Source: Whitmania pigra (lineage: Eukaryota; Annelida; Clitellata; Hirudinida; Haemopidae). Taken from it: 64,000 bases of DNA. Below are positions 12,727 to 25,411 of this stretch, in pieces. The stretch lies in contig JAJTWR010000090.1 of the NCBI GenBank assembly GCA_021613335.1, positions 205,001 through 269,000 on the forward strand, read 5' to 3'. The first letter of the stretch is position 1, and each line of letters starts with the position of its first letter. Made by a program: the position numbers and the translations under genes. Below the pieces are notes generated by a model. That model made no database searches, had not been told where the DNA came from, and saw only the letters and a program-made list of their open reading frames with translations.

Positions 12727-15700
12727 TCATATAAGGAGAAAATGCTGCTGCAGTGTAGTGTAAAGAAGCTTAGAATCATAATGACTTCCAAAGATATCCA
12801 GTGACTTTTTGACTGCATTGTAGCTTGACTGTAGATCGCCCATCTGTTGATGCCAAAAATATAATCTTAAAAATAAAAATGATGTTTGATTTTATTATTA
12901 CATTTATAATTTTTAGTTTTGATTTATTATATTCAACAAAATGATTCATCTGCACGTAAATCAAATGAACTCACCTTGTCTGTCAGAAGTGCATAGTTGA
13001 AATGTGGCTCAAATAGATGTTGACTAAGGTTGAAGCTGGCTTGAAGAAAAGCTCTTGCCTAAAATAATGGGTAATATAAAATAATAATAATTATTATTAT
13101 TATAATAACTTTATATATTATATATTATAATAACTTTATATATTATATATTAAATTATAATAATTATTATAATAATAATAATAAACCAATGACACATGTA
13201 CAATATTATAACACGACATAAAACTAAATTTATCTAGTGCATGGCTTTACTGGTAGTTTGTTAACCACATTTTTGTAGCACCTTTCTAAAATATGATATA
13301 GCAGAGATTTTATAGCGAAAACATCCTATAAAACATGATTTCCAATTTCTCATTGAATGCAGGATATTCTTTTGAACACTTTAATGTGGATTGCAACAGA
13401 TGAAGAAGTCAAACTTAAATCAACTCAACCCAAAAATTACTAAGAATATTTATCCCAACAGCTAAACTGCCCAAGTTAAGAAAGAAAACACATCGTCACA
13501 ATAACGAGGTAATAAATAAAATAAATCAAGCGAGGACAACAGACCATTTCGTTTTGATTCCTCCTGAATTCTATGACTCCCAGATTGTTGTAGCTCTCGG
13601 CATGGTCGCTGCTTTCGGCCAGAGCCAGTTGGAAGCACTGGTATGCAAGGTTCATGTCTCCAATGCCCTGGTGAGCCAAAATTTCAAATGATCAAATTTT
13701 TACTTCATCGACTGAGACAATTACTCACTTACAACTGTTTTATTTTTTAATGTTAAGTTTTGTTTCAGAAATAAACTTCATATATAGTTAACAATTTTTT
13801 AATTTGTTAGAAAAAGCTGAATAAAAAAACGGAATCTAGCCATTTACATGCCACAAATATAAACTCGACATAATAATAATAATAATAACAATAATAATAA
13901 TAATTAATTTATGAAACTCCTCTCAAAATATCGGACCAGCGAAACGTGCCCAAGGTTGTACCAGACGTCGGCCGAGGTTCTGCTGTCACTTAAGGACAAA
14001 GCCCTGCTGAAGGATGCCAACATAAGGTCGTATTGCTGGGCATAGTAGCAACAGAGGCCCACGTTGCTGTATATCTCGCCATTGTAGACACCCATCTGAA
14101 GCAGACGCCTGTGGCAATGAAACGTTCAGTGAATTTCCTGCTATTGCGAATAATAATAATGACAGTAATAATAATAATAATAATAATATAATAATAATAA
14201 TAATAATAATAATTTGCTAATCAACAAATTTATTCGTGTTCCTTAGAATTTCAGGCGATTTTGATTATTTTAGAGTTAGTCTCAAAAGATATTCTAAGCC
14301 GAACGTGTTTTACACATCAACGACATTACACCCTGTCTTAAAACCTGTAAAACTTGAGAGCTATTTCCGGCTGGTCCGAGTAAAAGTGGTTGGTGGCGAT
14401 GCAAGCGATGGCCTCAACACACATGTTGTCCTGTCGAAGGGCTTGCTTGTACACCTCCAGGGATTTCTGATTGTTACCGAGGCCCTGTTGCGATCGAAAA
14501 AAGGATGTCAGTTCTTAACTAACTTAGCTAATCGATGAGCATAAAGTAGTTAAGTATTTAAACGTTCAAGCGAGTATTAGAGTGTTTTAAATGTAGAAAC
14601 TTAACCAACAAAATGTTAACTAAGGCACTTAAGTTTCCTAGCTTAGGCACAGCCATCAACCTCTTCGATCCTGGCCAATCCCAGAAACAAATGCAGGTCG
14701 TTGGGAAACACGAGGAGCCCGGCGTTGAAGGTTTGTATTGCCGAGAGAGGCTGATCGATCTTCTCGTAAACCTTGCCCAGGTACAGGTAGGAGTCCAACG
14801 TCGGCTGGTCCTTCAAGGAAGACTGGAACTGCCTCTCTGCATCTCTGTAGAGTCCGAGCCTGCCGGTGCAAATTCACGCTTCGATGGGTTAATCGTGTTA
14901 AGATTCGCTTTGGCTTGCTGAGCAATCAGTCGTCATTATGGTGTAATAATTAATTTATGATTTAATATAAGCAAGTCAATAACCTTTAAAAAACACATGA
15001 TTCTTGTTAGCTAATGTAATTAAAACATCGTTGTGGAGTTTTCCAAAGTTTAACTCTAAAATGTTACAGTTTTTGCACAACATTCACGACCGATAGAAAA
15101 CCGTCGTTCCACCTGTGATAACACTTCCCGAGCTGTATTTTCCACCACCAGTCTCCGTGCATGGCTGCCTTGGTCGCAAGACTTGCCAGCTCCAAAGCCT
15201 TAGAATTATAACAATTAAATGATTTTTTTTTTGTGGTTAAGCATCGTAATATAAAAAATCTTTAAAATAATGAAAATATAAACAAAGTTACACTTGTTAG
15301 GCTTGCTATGCCTATTGTCGTTGTGGAATAGAATTAAAGCAACATGTAATGAAGATCATTGCAGAATGTTTCGTTGTGCGTCAATACTAAAATAAATAAT
15401 AAAATGTAATAATAATAAAAACAACAACAACAACAATAATAATAACAATTGATAAGTTTAAAGTAAAAAGTATAAGTTAAAAAAATATATAAATATTTAA
15501 TAATAATAATATAATATAATGATAATAAAATAATATCATTTTGTTATATACATAATTTATATATTAAATAATTTATTTATTATATTCCATCCTACCAATG
15601 GTTTAACCTACGTTCTTAACATCATTCTCGTGGTGGAATATATACTCGAAGAGCGACTTTGCCACGTTTGTCTTGGCAGCATACTTGGCATAGTCGAGCC

Positions 15701-17195
15701 TACTGAGGTTTATGAAGGGTCCGTCGACTGAACCGAGCATTGATGCCTATAAAGGAAAGAGTATGTCATGACGTTTTACATGAGGGGCTACTAGCTCTTG
15801 CCTTGTTTTAGATAACGATGATTATGATGATGATGGTGATGATGTTGACAATGATGACGATGATGATGATGATGATGACGACGACGACGACGATGATGAT
15901 GATGCTGTCTACCATTCCAATTAACAGGTTAACATTTAAAATCACAACCAATTAAAGTAATTAATGCAGATTTAAGAAACAATTAGATCAACATTCCCAT
16001 TAACCGATTATTAGTTAAAGTTACAACAAATCTTAAACGCTCGAACTGCTGCCGAGGTACGCACCGTTCCGAGCCTGATGAATCTTCCGGCGCTGCTGCT
16101 GACCGGCCTCGCCGTGTGGAGGTTCCTCGGAGTCCTGACGAGCTGTTCCAAAGTGGAAGACTTGCATGACTGGGTCCCTGGCCTTACGAAGCCGGTCACC
16201 GGTCGACCGGAGTTTGTCATCGGTCTGAAGAGAGGAGAAATTTGCTTTGAGATTGTGGATTGTCGAAAAGCTATGATTAATGATAAGCAAAGCCTTTCCT
16301 AGTAATTTTCCTAAATACTTGTAAAAAGTAATTTAGTAAATGAGTTAAAAAAACAGTTCGAAAAGAGTAAAATAAATAATGTCGTTATTTTTAGAGATTA
16401 AGATTAAGCTTATAGAAATAATAAGGTTATAGAGAGCAACATTTTACTGGTTTTACAGTTATTTGTTTACAATATACCAATAGGTAAATCAATAATTCAC
16501 ATATTTCAATTTCTATGAAATTGTGTATACCGCATTAAAATATTCAAGCCTCTGCCACCAACAATAAATCACAACCTTAAACCTTGTGATGTTCCAACTG
16601 CTGGAGTTGATTTCTTAAGCGATGTGCCCGGTCGGGGAACTGAAGAGATGCTGTTGTCGTCCATCAGGAAATTTGCAACGTCATCATCTTCCATGTCAAC
16701 TTCGTCAATGTAAACCTGGGATGTGAGACTCTGCATTTTCACTGTCCATGCTGCCTAAAATATTTGCTTTGTTAAAAGGTATAGCAAGGGATGCACTTGC
16801 AATTGCCATCACTTCTATTATAAAAAGTTTTTGGTTGTCCAGCTCCGCAGAAAATAAAAGAAATACAGTATGATTATAAATTATATGAGAGGTTAGATTC
16901 CCTTTAACAACAATTAATTTAGTGTGAAATCAGCTATCCTGATAAAATTGACTCTGGAATATAAAGTTGATAAAAAGACAAAACAATGTGCTCAAAAATT
17001 TTGTTTTATGGTAAAACCATAAGTGTAAAGAGTTCTGATGGAAATCCTCCTACCCTCGACAAATTAAGTTGTACTACATATGTTGACTCTAACCAAGTCG
17101 TGGGGATTACGACGCAGAATATCAGAACACGTTTCTATGCATTCTGTAAACTTTCGCCTCCTGTAGAAACTGATAGATAAAAATAATGGATCCAT
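12727..17195 (-). CDS. TTC8: Tetratricopeptide repeat protein 8 (BBS8), BBSome subunit
   Basis: Eleven exons on the minus strand: 17094-17195, 16576-16754, 16065-16224, 15612-15746, 15113-15198, 14661-14859, 14345-14484, 13937-14108, 13545-13667, 12975-13058 and 12727-12843. Phases agree throughout, giving about 498 residues (human about 541). Landmarks are the N-terminal FYRRRKF helix, the SSVPRPGTSLK and GRPVTGF linkers, the GDWWWK motif, then successive TPR repeats such as NVGLCCYYAQQYD, ADVWYNLGHV and ESYNNLGV. TTC8 is part of the BBSome, which moves membrane proteins into and out of cilia. The first two exons join PHDL directly to AAW, so the short insert seen there in the long vertebrate isoform is absent. 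The start lies about 590 bp from the divergent DEPDC1 start. Confidence 0.96.
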
Positions 17196-17785
17196 ACCGC
17201 ATCAATCAAACAAAAGGAATGGATGCTATCTGTGGTTACCATGACAGTTGCAGTAAGGCAATGAATTCTCTTCTTTATTAGTAAATAATTGTCAATCAAT
17301 TATTATCAATTATTATTTTTTATATCATTATGCCAAAACTTACATAATTGGAAACTACTAAACGCCTTCATTTCTAGGGATATATCCAAACAAATCTACT
17401 AAAAATTAATTACAATTTAATTTTATTAAAAATTAATTTTATTAAGGTTTTTTGCGTTGGTTACAAATTTTGATTATTGATAAAATATATTTATCCACCA
17501 AATTCAAATTTCACATGTTGTCTTTCTAAATGTCCTGAAGGATTCATTGAGCGGGTTTTTAGTCTACAATTTACCTAAATGTTTACTCTGTAATTGAAAT
17601 TTGAAAGTCGAAAGTGTAGAGATTAATTTTAAAATGACACCTTGGGATCCAAACGATTTACCGGAATGCCTAATCGGTTATACTGGACAATTTGCATCCA
17701 CAGTTTGGGTTTGTTATTGCAAATGATGTATTTGATTGCTAGATGCCCTTCGCAATTAAATTCTTATAAAATACAATCTGACCTA
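17196..17785. promoter_or_regulatory. Shared intergenic region of divergent TTC8 and DEPDC1
   Basis: About 590 bp separate the two start codons, which face away from each other. Promoters of both genes must lie here or in unseen 5' exons. The sequence is AT-rich and no TATA box or binding site can be assigned with confidence. Confidence 0.5.
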
Positions 17786-19844
17786 ATGGCGACATTAAAC
17801 AAATCCACATTTCAGTTTAAACATTTGTGCAACCACTTCTCAAAAAACTTTTCTGTTGGGACTCATTACCGGGGATTGAAACGCTATAAAAACTGTTTCG
17901 TTGCCTCCGATGCCGTCAGCTGGCTTCGCCAAGAACTTAAGACCAACAAATTTAAAGCCATGATGAATAGGTGTGTCTACACTGAACTTTTAGTTTTAAT
18001 TTGAGGATATTAAACTTTAGAAATACTTATTAGATTATAAGATACATAAAATATTTAACTTGAACCTAAAAATAAGATGAATAATTTTGTTTTTGAATTG
18101 CAGAGAGGCTGTGGTCAGAGTGATGAAAATGATGCACCACAACCATCAGGTATTTGAAGACGTCCGAGGAAAGGATTTTGATCAGGAACTCTTTGCAGAT
18201 AACTCGAGGCTTTTTAGGTTGCAGTTTGATGTTTTGATTTTTAATTTGTAATTTTTGAATTTGATGTTTTACCTTTTGTAAACGAATGTCTTGCTCGAAT
18301 GCAAAATGTCATGACAAACAAATCTTTCAATAATGTGGATAGAATTATTATTTAGTTATTAATAAATAAGGAGTTCTTCAACCTAAATATTGTGATGATT
18401 CTCAAATTGTTGGTATTTAGATTCAGAGAATACAAGATCGGATTCGACGACCTACTAGAACAACAAACACCACAACCTGAGGTAGATACGCAGTTACGTC
18501 AACCTTTCACCCCTCTGGAAAACCTTCCTCCACTGCCACCCAGGGTTTCAAAAACTTCTCCTGGCTACAAAAAGATCATCAAAGAACCTTCCAAGTCCTC
18601 CATAAAAGATCTCAGATCGGTTTCCTCCGATCAGAGAAGTTACGGTAACGTCTCCCTAAACGCGGAGGGCTCTGTACTCACCCTGCCTCGAAATCTCAGC
18701 AACAAATCCCTGAAGGGTTTGAGACGCGACAAGAGCATCTCCGTTCAGGATCTGAACGAAGCTCCCCTGAATGCTGCAGTAAACGAAGAAGACGACAGGA
18801 GGTCGGAAGATGGGGTCGTGCATAACATGTCGTCTCGCTCGAATTTGGTCGATTCTCGATCGCCAACCCGTTCGAGCGTGAAAGAAGAGAGGTTGCCTAC
18901 TCCGCACGAACCTCCGAGATTCTCCGACTTCTTTCCAGATGGGAACGAAGGACCGAAAAAGGACAGCCTCATGGGATGGATGGAAGCCTTGGAAATGAGC
19001 ACGTCCGAAGACGGCAGCGATTCCGGCGGCTCCGCGCTCGGCTCGCGTTCCTCGAAGGTGCGGTCTTCCAAGAGTTTTAACTTCAACAACAAAGAGAATA
19101 AAAATCCCAAGACTCACTTGAGCTTCATGAGCAAGTCGAACGACAAGACGAAGAAACGAACGAACGGGGAGGAGTCTACCAGAAGGGCGGTCGTTTCCGA
19201 GAAAGATTACAAGTTGTCGCTCGTCGTCAGGTTCGCCGCTTGGGTTGTTCTTAGTCCGTAGAATACCTGTAGTGTCAATACCTGCAAAGCCATGCTTAAG
19301 GCTTTAAATATTGTAGTAGAAGCATAAGTTCCTGGAGAATAGAATTTTGACTTACTCAAATCTTTCAATCTTTAATCTTTCTTGTTTTGTTGTGGTTTAA
19401 CTAACTAGTTAATAATAATAATAATTTATTTATTACTGCAGTCTTTGCAAGAAGCTGAACGTGGAGAATATCAGCAGGGTGATGTCCATGGATCACGTTG
19501 ACCCTTGCACTGTGAAGTCAAATGTCATGAAAGGGGACGAATTTGGATTGGTCGGCAAGGAGTCTAGAAAAGGTTGGTTTCCTAAATTATAATAAATTAT
19601 GCAAAGATTGGTTGGTTTTCTAAATTATAATTTTTTATGAAAATTTCTATTTGCCAACTCTTTGAATATATTTTGTTATGTTATTTACTGGAGTTACAGT
19701 TCAATAAGCCTAAAGCATTAGTTTTACTATGTCAGTTTATGGACTAAATAAATAATTTAAAAATAACAAAATAAATTTAACATTTATTAACAAGTTTGAA
19801 ATTTAATAATAAGTTTATTATTAATAATGATGATGATGATGATG

Positions 19845-19882
<38 letters not shown>

Positions 19883-20187
19883 GTTACATGTAATGAGTAA
19901 TGTCCTTGATTTTTTTAATGTATTTCCTTCATTTTCATTAAATTTTTTTTTTTAATTTCGTGTTGTTTCAGACTTCCCTGAAAACATCTGCAACATGCTC
20001 GACAGGATGAGCGAGTGTATGTTTAACCTGCTTGGGTCGTTAATTTATAATTATGAATAAATCGTGAAAATTTATGAGGAGGCACAGATTGTTTTCATTC
20101 TAATTTTTATTTATTTGTGTTGACCTTGCAATGGATGAGATGCCTATTTCTTCTTAGGCAAACAATTTCCTCTGCTGCATACTACTC

Positions 20188-20235
<48 letters not shown>

Positions 20236-22903
20236 GCATTAATTTGTTGTTAATTAAGTTGTGGTAATCATTCATAGAATTTCTACATTTCCATCAGGGC
20301 CATTGAAAACCTACTGCAAGTTCAGAATGGGGATCGAGAAGTGCGACGCCTCCGTCCAAGCGATGTTCGACGTCTTCCTCGACTTCCTGGAGTCGAATCC
20401 GGAGTCCGTCTTTCCGTGCCATTTCCATAAACTCTTGGTCGTGGTCCACGGTGGGGATTTATTCCATTTACTTTCTAAAACGGTTTATGCTCGTTTCATT
20501 TTGGCTATCGGGCCACAGTCATTATTTACGTAGAAGTCAGGCTTGAAGAGTGAATCATGTTTTTTTGTGTTATCATAAATGTCAGATTAATAATGACATT
20601 AATAATATTAATACTTTACAAGTCACCTTTTCAATGTTCCATAAGCATTAACCTGACTCCATTTCAGACCTCTGCAAGGTTACTTCGTCCAAATCACAAG
20701 AACGCTTTCCTGTCACAAGGTCAATTTCTCTAAAGAGGGATTCTGCCCCAATTTCACAGTCTTTCTCTGCAGCTGCAGCGACATCAGCGAGGGAACGGGC
20801 GGGGAGCAGAGGGATGAAAGAATTTGTCGGCGAAATCCGAACGAGGTACGAGCGACCCGGCAATATTAAGAGTAGCTCGGAAGACAGTGATGACGAAGGA
20901 AGTCTTTTAAGGAATCATAATTTTACCATGTCGATGAGACATCGTCCCAAGCCTTGGAGAAACCAACGCATAGCGATAACCGTGCCTCACGTTCCGTCGG
21001 TAAAATTGAACAAGGCGTTCGAGCAGGAGCCGGAATTCTGCCAAGACGGCTTCTCTAGGGACGTGAGCCCCACGTCCAGGGTTTCGGACATTCTCCTTGA
21101 TGCGGTCCCGTCGGACCAGACCTCGTCGACGCACGTGCATCTCCCCGAGCCCCCCCGAAGCGAATTCTCTGCCGGTAAGAGCGGTAAAAAACAGAAATTA
21201 CTTTTTAGCTGCAGAAGGAGTCCGAATTGCGAGGGATCGTGGAAGGTAGATCTGGCCCGAACCTCGTCGGAGAGACATCCGCGACACGTCGAAAGTTCGA
21301 ATCGTCGGTTCGGCAACTACGACTCTCTGTTTGACGAAAACGGAGGTCTCCCGCCAAACAAAACCATGAGGTCCAAGAACGGCGGCTTCTACTTTTACCG
21401 CGAGTATCCGGAGTTGATGGACCTCCCTGGTTGGAGGTCGAATTGCTCAGCCCTGGACACAGGGAAGAGGAGACGAGAGGATCTAGTCATCAGGAACAGT
21501 GCCTTCAACAGATCTCACACTGCAGATTGTCATCCTACAGCCCCAACTCCTGCCTACGATCCACACGACGATCTGCTCGTGAACAGAAACAGCGACGGTA
21601 AGACGATCCTTTTTGCTCGATTTGTCTTCTTTGATTTGTTTCGGGCCGATCTCGTTTGCGAGACGAAGGAGCTTGCATCAAGGCGTGGGTGCTTTCCGAA
21701 GACGGTAGTCATAAAGTTATTTTAATTTCAGTCGGAGAGGTGAACGAAAGCCACTTCACCGAAGCCCTTCAGTTCTGCTTCCTCATGCTTGGACGTCCGG
21801 AGAGGAGAAACTTCTTCCGCCTTTTCAGCTTCGTCGAAGCCGTTGTTTTGAACAGGGGCATCTGTGCCACTAGATCCAAGAAGGATATGGTTATTCTTTG
21901 TTAAATTTGTTTGTTTATATAATTAGTTTATTATTATTATTATAAATTGTGTAACCTATAACTTTTTTAAGACATTCATATTTGACACATTTTATCCCAA
22001 AATTACGAGATGGTATTTTCTTTAATTGTATCATTTTTCAGATTGTGGAGGCCTTAGTCGACGTGATGACCGGATCGCTCGAAAACAGCGACATTTTGGA
22101 ACCGACGTTCCTCTTCATCTACAAGTTCTTTATCGGTAACTACAGAAAAATATTGAAAGTGCCACATTTGGACCTCAATGTTGACCCAGAATCTCTTGAA
22201 AAATACACAGCAGTAAGTTTGAAACTAGTTTTCAGCATTTTCTTTCAATTTAATTGAGCAGCTTTAGCCTTGATTTGGATCTGGATCGTTTGCATTGAAC
22301 CACGTAATGTAATCTTACCCATTAATATTTTTTTTATGTTTGGGCAGTTTTGGTTGATTTTAATTTTGGAAATCAACTTCTTTAAATTTGGTTTTGTAAA
22401 AGATTCGTTAATTAATTGGAAAAAAACCTGCAATTAAACATTCGAAGGTTGCTTTTACTTTTTGCAAGAGAGTCACTCCAGCAGAGTACGACTTTCAATC
22501 GAACAATTTCACGAGAAATGCTCTGGTCGAACTGCTGAGGACGATCATCGAAGATCCGAGCTTGTCCGAGAAAGCTAGGAAGGAACATCTCAAAAAGGTG
22601 AGTAATGCCTGAGTTGACAAGTAGTTTTAGATGATGATTATCATGTATTATGATTAATGTAGTATGATTATGATGATGCCATTTTCAAATCAATACGAGC
22701 ATCTCGATTGAAGACGTTCGTTTAGTAATGACAGTGATGATGTTAACGAGCATGTTTGTGGATGTTTCCAGTTTGAAAAGGGCTACCCAGACATATTCTA
22801 CTGCTTTTTTCCACCTTCGGATATGCAGACGGAGACGAAAGACATCGGAACGAGATTCCTCGACTCCTTCAGACGACTCAGGGATAACTTGTGGCAGTCT
22901 TAA
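17786..22903 (+). CDS. DEPDC1: DEP domain-containing protein 1 (DEPDC1 family)
   Basis: Eleven exons: 17786-17970, 18104-18217, 18421-19230, 19442-19572, 19972-20016, 20298-20450, 20668-21597, 21732-21889, 22042-22212, 22448-22597 and 22772-22903. Phases agree throughout, giving about 992 residues. Exons 1-3 encode the DEP domain (GLKRYKNCFVASDAVSWL ... LFRF). Exon 3 continues as a Ser/Pro-rich linker. The part from exon 3's end to exon 6 resembles the family's RhoGAP-like domain, without a visible arginine finger. Exon 7 is a long disordered segment. Exons 8-11 match the conserved C-terminal helical region, ending in the FEKGYPDIF motif. In vertebrates DEPDC1 is a mitotic, largely nuclear protein. 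The ATG at 17786 is chosen because it sits the usual short distance before the DEP domain; earlier in-frame ATGs exist. The protein is longer than human DEPDC1 (811) mainly because of exons 3 and 7. Confidence 0.92.
20180..20236. repeat. DEPDC1: (ATA)n microsatellite in DEPDC1 intron 5
   Basis: About 17 ATA triplets upstream of exon 6. Similar short arrays lie at 19830-19880 (DEPDC1), 24475-24542 (nucleoside hydrolase), 14160-14212 and 15810-15905 (TTC8, the last of GAT type). Confidence 0.85.
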
Positions 22904-23409
22904 TTTTAGTTTTATGCCGTAAACGTAGTCAATCTCTTGAAAGTTATGTTTGGTGCTGCGAGAATCTACAGATTATTGAATTGCAGATGTTATTTTTAAC
23001 AGTTAATAGAACTGCTGCTATTTTCATCCCACATAATCTCTGCAAATGTCGTCTGCCTTCTCGGGCATGGCTGATTGTTTTTGTTATTATATCGTTTTGT
23101 TACTGGAATTTATTTATCATCGTCAGTTCCTTATTTTTATCCCTTTTACCATGTGAGGTTGGATCATGCAATCTTAATTTTGATGGCTCCTTGATAGGAA
23201 AGGATAACATAATTGCTTAGGCCAGCGTAAGTCAGTAAAAAATGATTTCATTATAAATCTTTAAAAGTGTGACATTAAGTCGATAAAATAAAATTGCTAA
23301 AGGTGTTCCTAATAGTTCCTGGTGTTGACGACCGCGGGGTTAAAGGTGATTTGGGTCGCTTTGTTGTTTTCGTACCGGGTTCTGGTTAGCGGGTTGTTTC
23401 GGGAGAACG
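22904..23409. other. DEPDC1 3' flank and promoter side of nucleoside hydrolase
   Basis: About 500 bp between two tandem plus-strand genes. Frames at 22891-23220 are AT-rich translations with no family resemblance. The segment probably holds the DEPDC1 3' UTR and the next gene's 5' UTR. Confidence 0.5.
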
Positions 23410-25411
23410 ATGGGCAAGACTAAGGTAATAATAGACACGGATCCTGGTACCGATGATGCCATGGCGATGTTGATGATTCTGAAACATCAGGATAAGCTGA
23501 CGTATAAAGATAGCGAAGGGTTGGACGTCGTGGCTGTTACGGTATGCCACGGAAACACAAATGTTCGACAAGCTTCTAAAAATGCGGCGAGAGTTTTGGA
23601 AGTTGCCGGACGACTTGATGTGAGTTAGAGAATGATTGACACGTGAAATGTCTTTTTTTGTGATATTTATATAAAGACTGTAAAGAAGAAATAATCCTGT
23701 TGATAGTATTTCAATAAGTAACGATGTAATTAATCAATTATCGTGCAGATACCGATATTCATTGGAGCCAGTAAATCGCTCCTGAACCTTCCAAAGAAAG
23801 GAACATCCCATTTCCATGGTTTAGATGGCCTTGGAGACACTCCAGGAGCTGAGAAGTTGAACTATAATCAATACCTGAACCAGACAGAAGATGCTCACCA
23901 TGCTCTGCTGAGATTGGTCAATGAGAACCAAGGTATTTCATGTTTTGTTTGTGAAATTGTGGTAATTGTTACCGATAAATATCTGAACATATATACTATA
24001 ACATTTGTTTTGCTTTAACACGAGTATATTTTATTAGGTGAAATTGTCCTTCTTTGCCTCGGGCCCTTGACTAACATAGCAACGGCCATCCGAGCGGATC
24101 AAAATTTTGGCAGCAAATTGAAAGACTGCATCATCATGGGAGGGAACTACACAGGTGAAAATTCAGAAATTCCAAGTCCTTTTGGATGACACGACAAAAG
24201 TCGACTGTGTCGACTTGAAGATTGCTCTCATTCTCTCAATCACTCCATTCATTCCTTGGCTAAGGAACATGTTAATGAATGAATCAGTGCAAATGAGTAA
24301 TTATGTAGATACTATTTACTTTGCTTTTTAGGCTTAGGAAACATAACTCCAACAGCAGAGTTCAATTTTTATGAGGACCCAGAGGCTGCTCACATTGTCC
24401 TAACCCAACTGGGGAGAATGATTTGCCTCATCACTTTGGAACTTTGCTGCAACACGACTTTGTCGTGGGTAGGTTTTTATTATTATTATTATTATTGTTA
24501 TTATTATTATTGTTGTCGTTGTTATTATTATTATTATTATTGTTTGAGTAGAATGCAAGTAATTATTTCTTTATCGCAAAAATCAGATGTTAATAAATCT
24601 CGGCCACTGTACTCGTAACCAAAAATACCATTACAAATGGTTCTCATGGTTTTATAGACTTGTAACATTTCAAACTTTATATTATATCTTATACTACATA
24701 TTATAACTTTATATCATCTATATTTAACACAAAAGTGTTATACAATCTAGTACGGTTGCAACTTTGGAGTTGACTAATTAATTTGGGCCAACTTCGGGAA
24801 AATAGCAATTACGAAAAGTTAGCTCAGAACCTACCTAATTTAGAAGAGTGAATCACTATCTACTTTATCTATATTTGCAGGAGTATTACGACGAATTGGT
24901 CGGCAAGGACACGGACACCTCGAGATTCCTGAAGGCAATTGGTGGCAAAATGAAACAGAACGCCTCGTCCGTTGACTACGAGACGTTCGTGTGGGATCAG
25001 GTTGCAGCTGCCGTTCTCATCAACAAGAACGTCATCACGAGCTGCGAGAATGTGGTAAGACTCCCTGACAAAAGCTTCGTCTGCATTACAGATATCCTGC
25101 ATTAACTTTATCGATACTAAAATCACAACAAATAGAGCATGGACTGTTCCCTTAGTAAGAGGTGATTTTTCTCAATGATCATATTTACTTATTATCTCTT
25201 TGACGATACTTAATCTGAGGCTTGCTGAGGCTTATTGATTGCTTTTCCCAAAAAGTGTTGCCAAGTTGAGCTCGGTGGGATGCAAACCAGGGGCCAGGTT
25301 GTGGTGGACTGGAGAAAAAGCCGTTTGGGGGAAGATCTAAACGTGAGACTGGTGAAGGAGATCGACAAGGATGTGTTCAAGAGGATGCTTCAAGAAACCG
25401 TTTCCACTTGA
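23410..25411 (+). CDS. Inosine/uridine-preferring nucleoside hydrolase
   Basis: Six exons: 23410-23619, 23749-23932, 24038-24154, 24332-24468, 24881-25054 and 25256-25411. Phases are consistent, giving 325 residues, the normal family size. The N-terminus carries the defining calcium- and ribose-binding motif (IIDTDPGTDDAMAM). Further family blocks are VTVCHGN, LGPLTNIA, CIIMGGN and EFNFYEDPEAA, and a late VWDQVAAAVL segment where the catalytic-site aspartate is expected. These enzymes hydrolyse the N-glycosidic bond of purine or pyrimidine nucleosides to ribose and base, a salvage step. They occur in many protists, plants and invertebrates but are missing from mammals. Substrate preference cannot be read from sequence alone. 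Confidence 0.95.

Noticed and set aside
18656..19117. Minus-strand frames of 153 and 121 codons
   Set aside because: Shadows of the large DEPDC1 exon 3 on the opposite strand.
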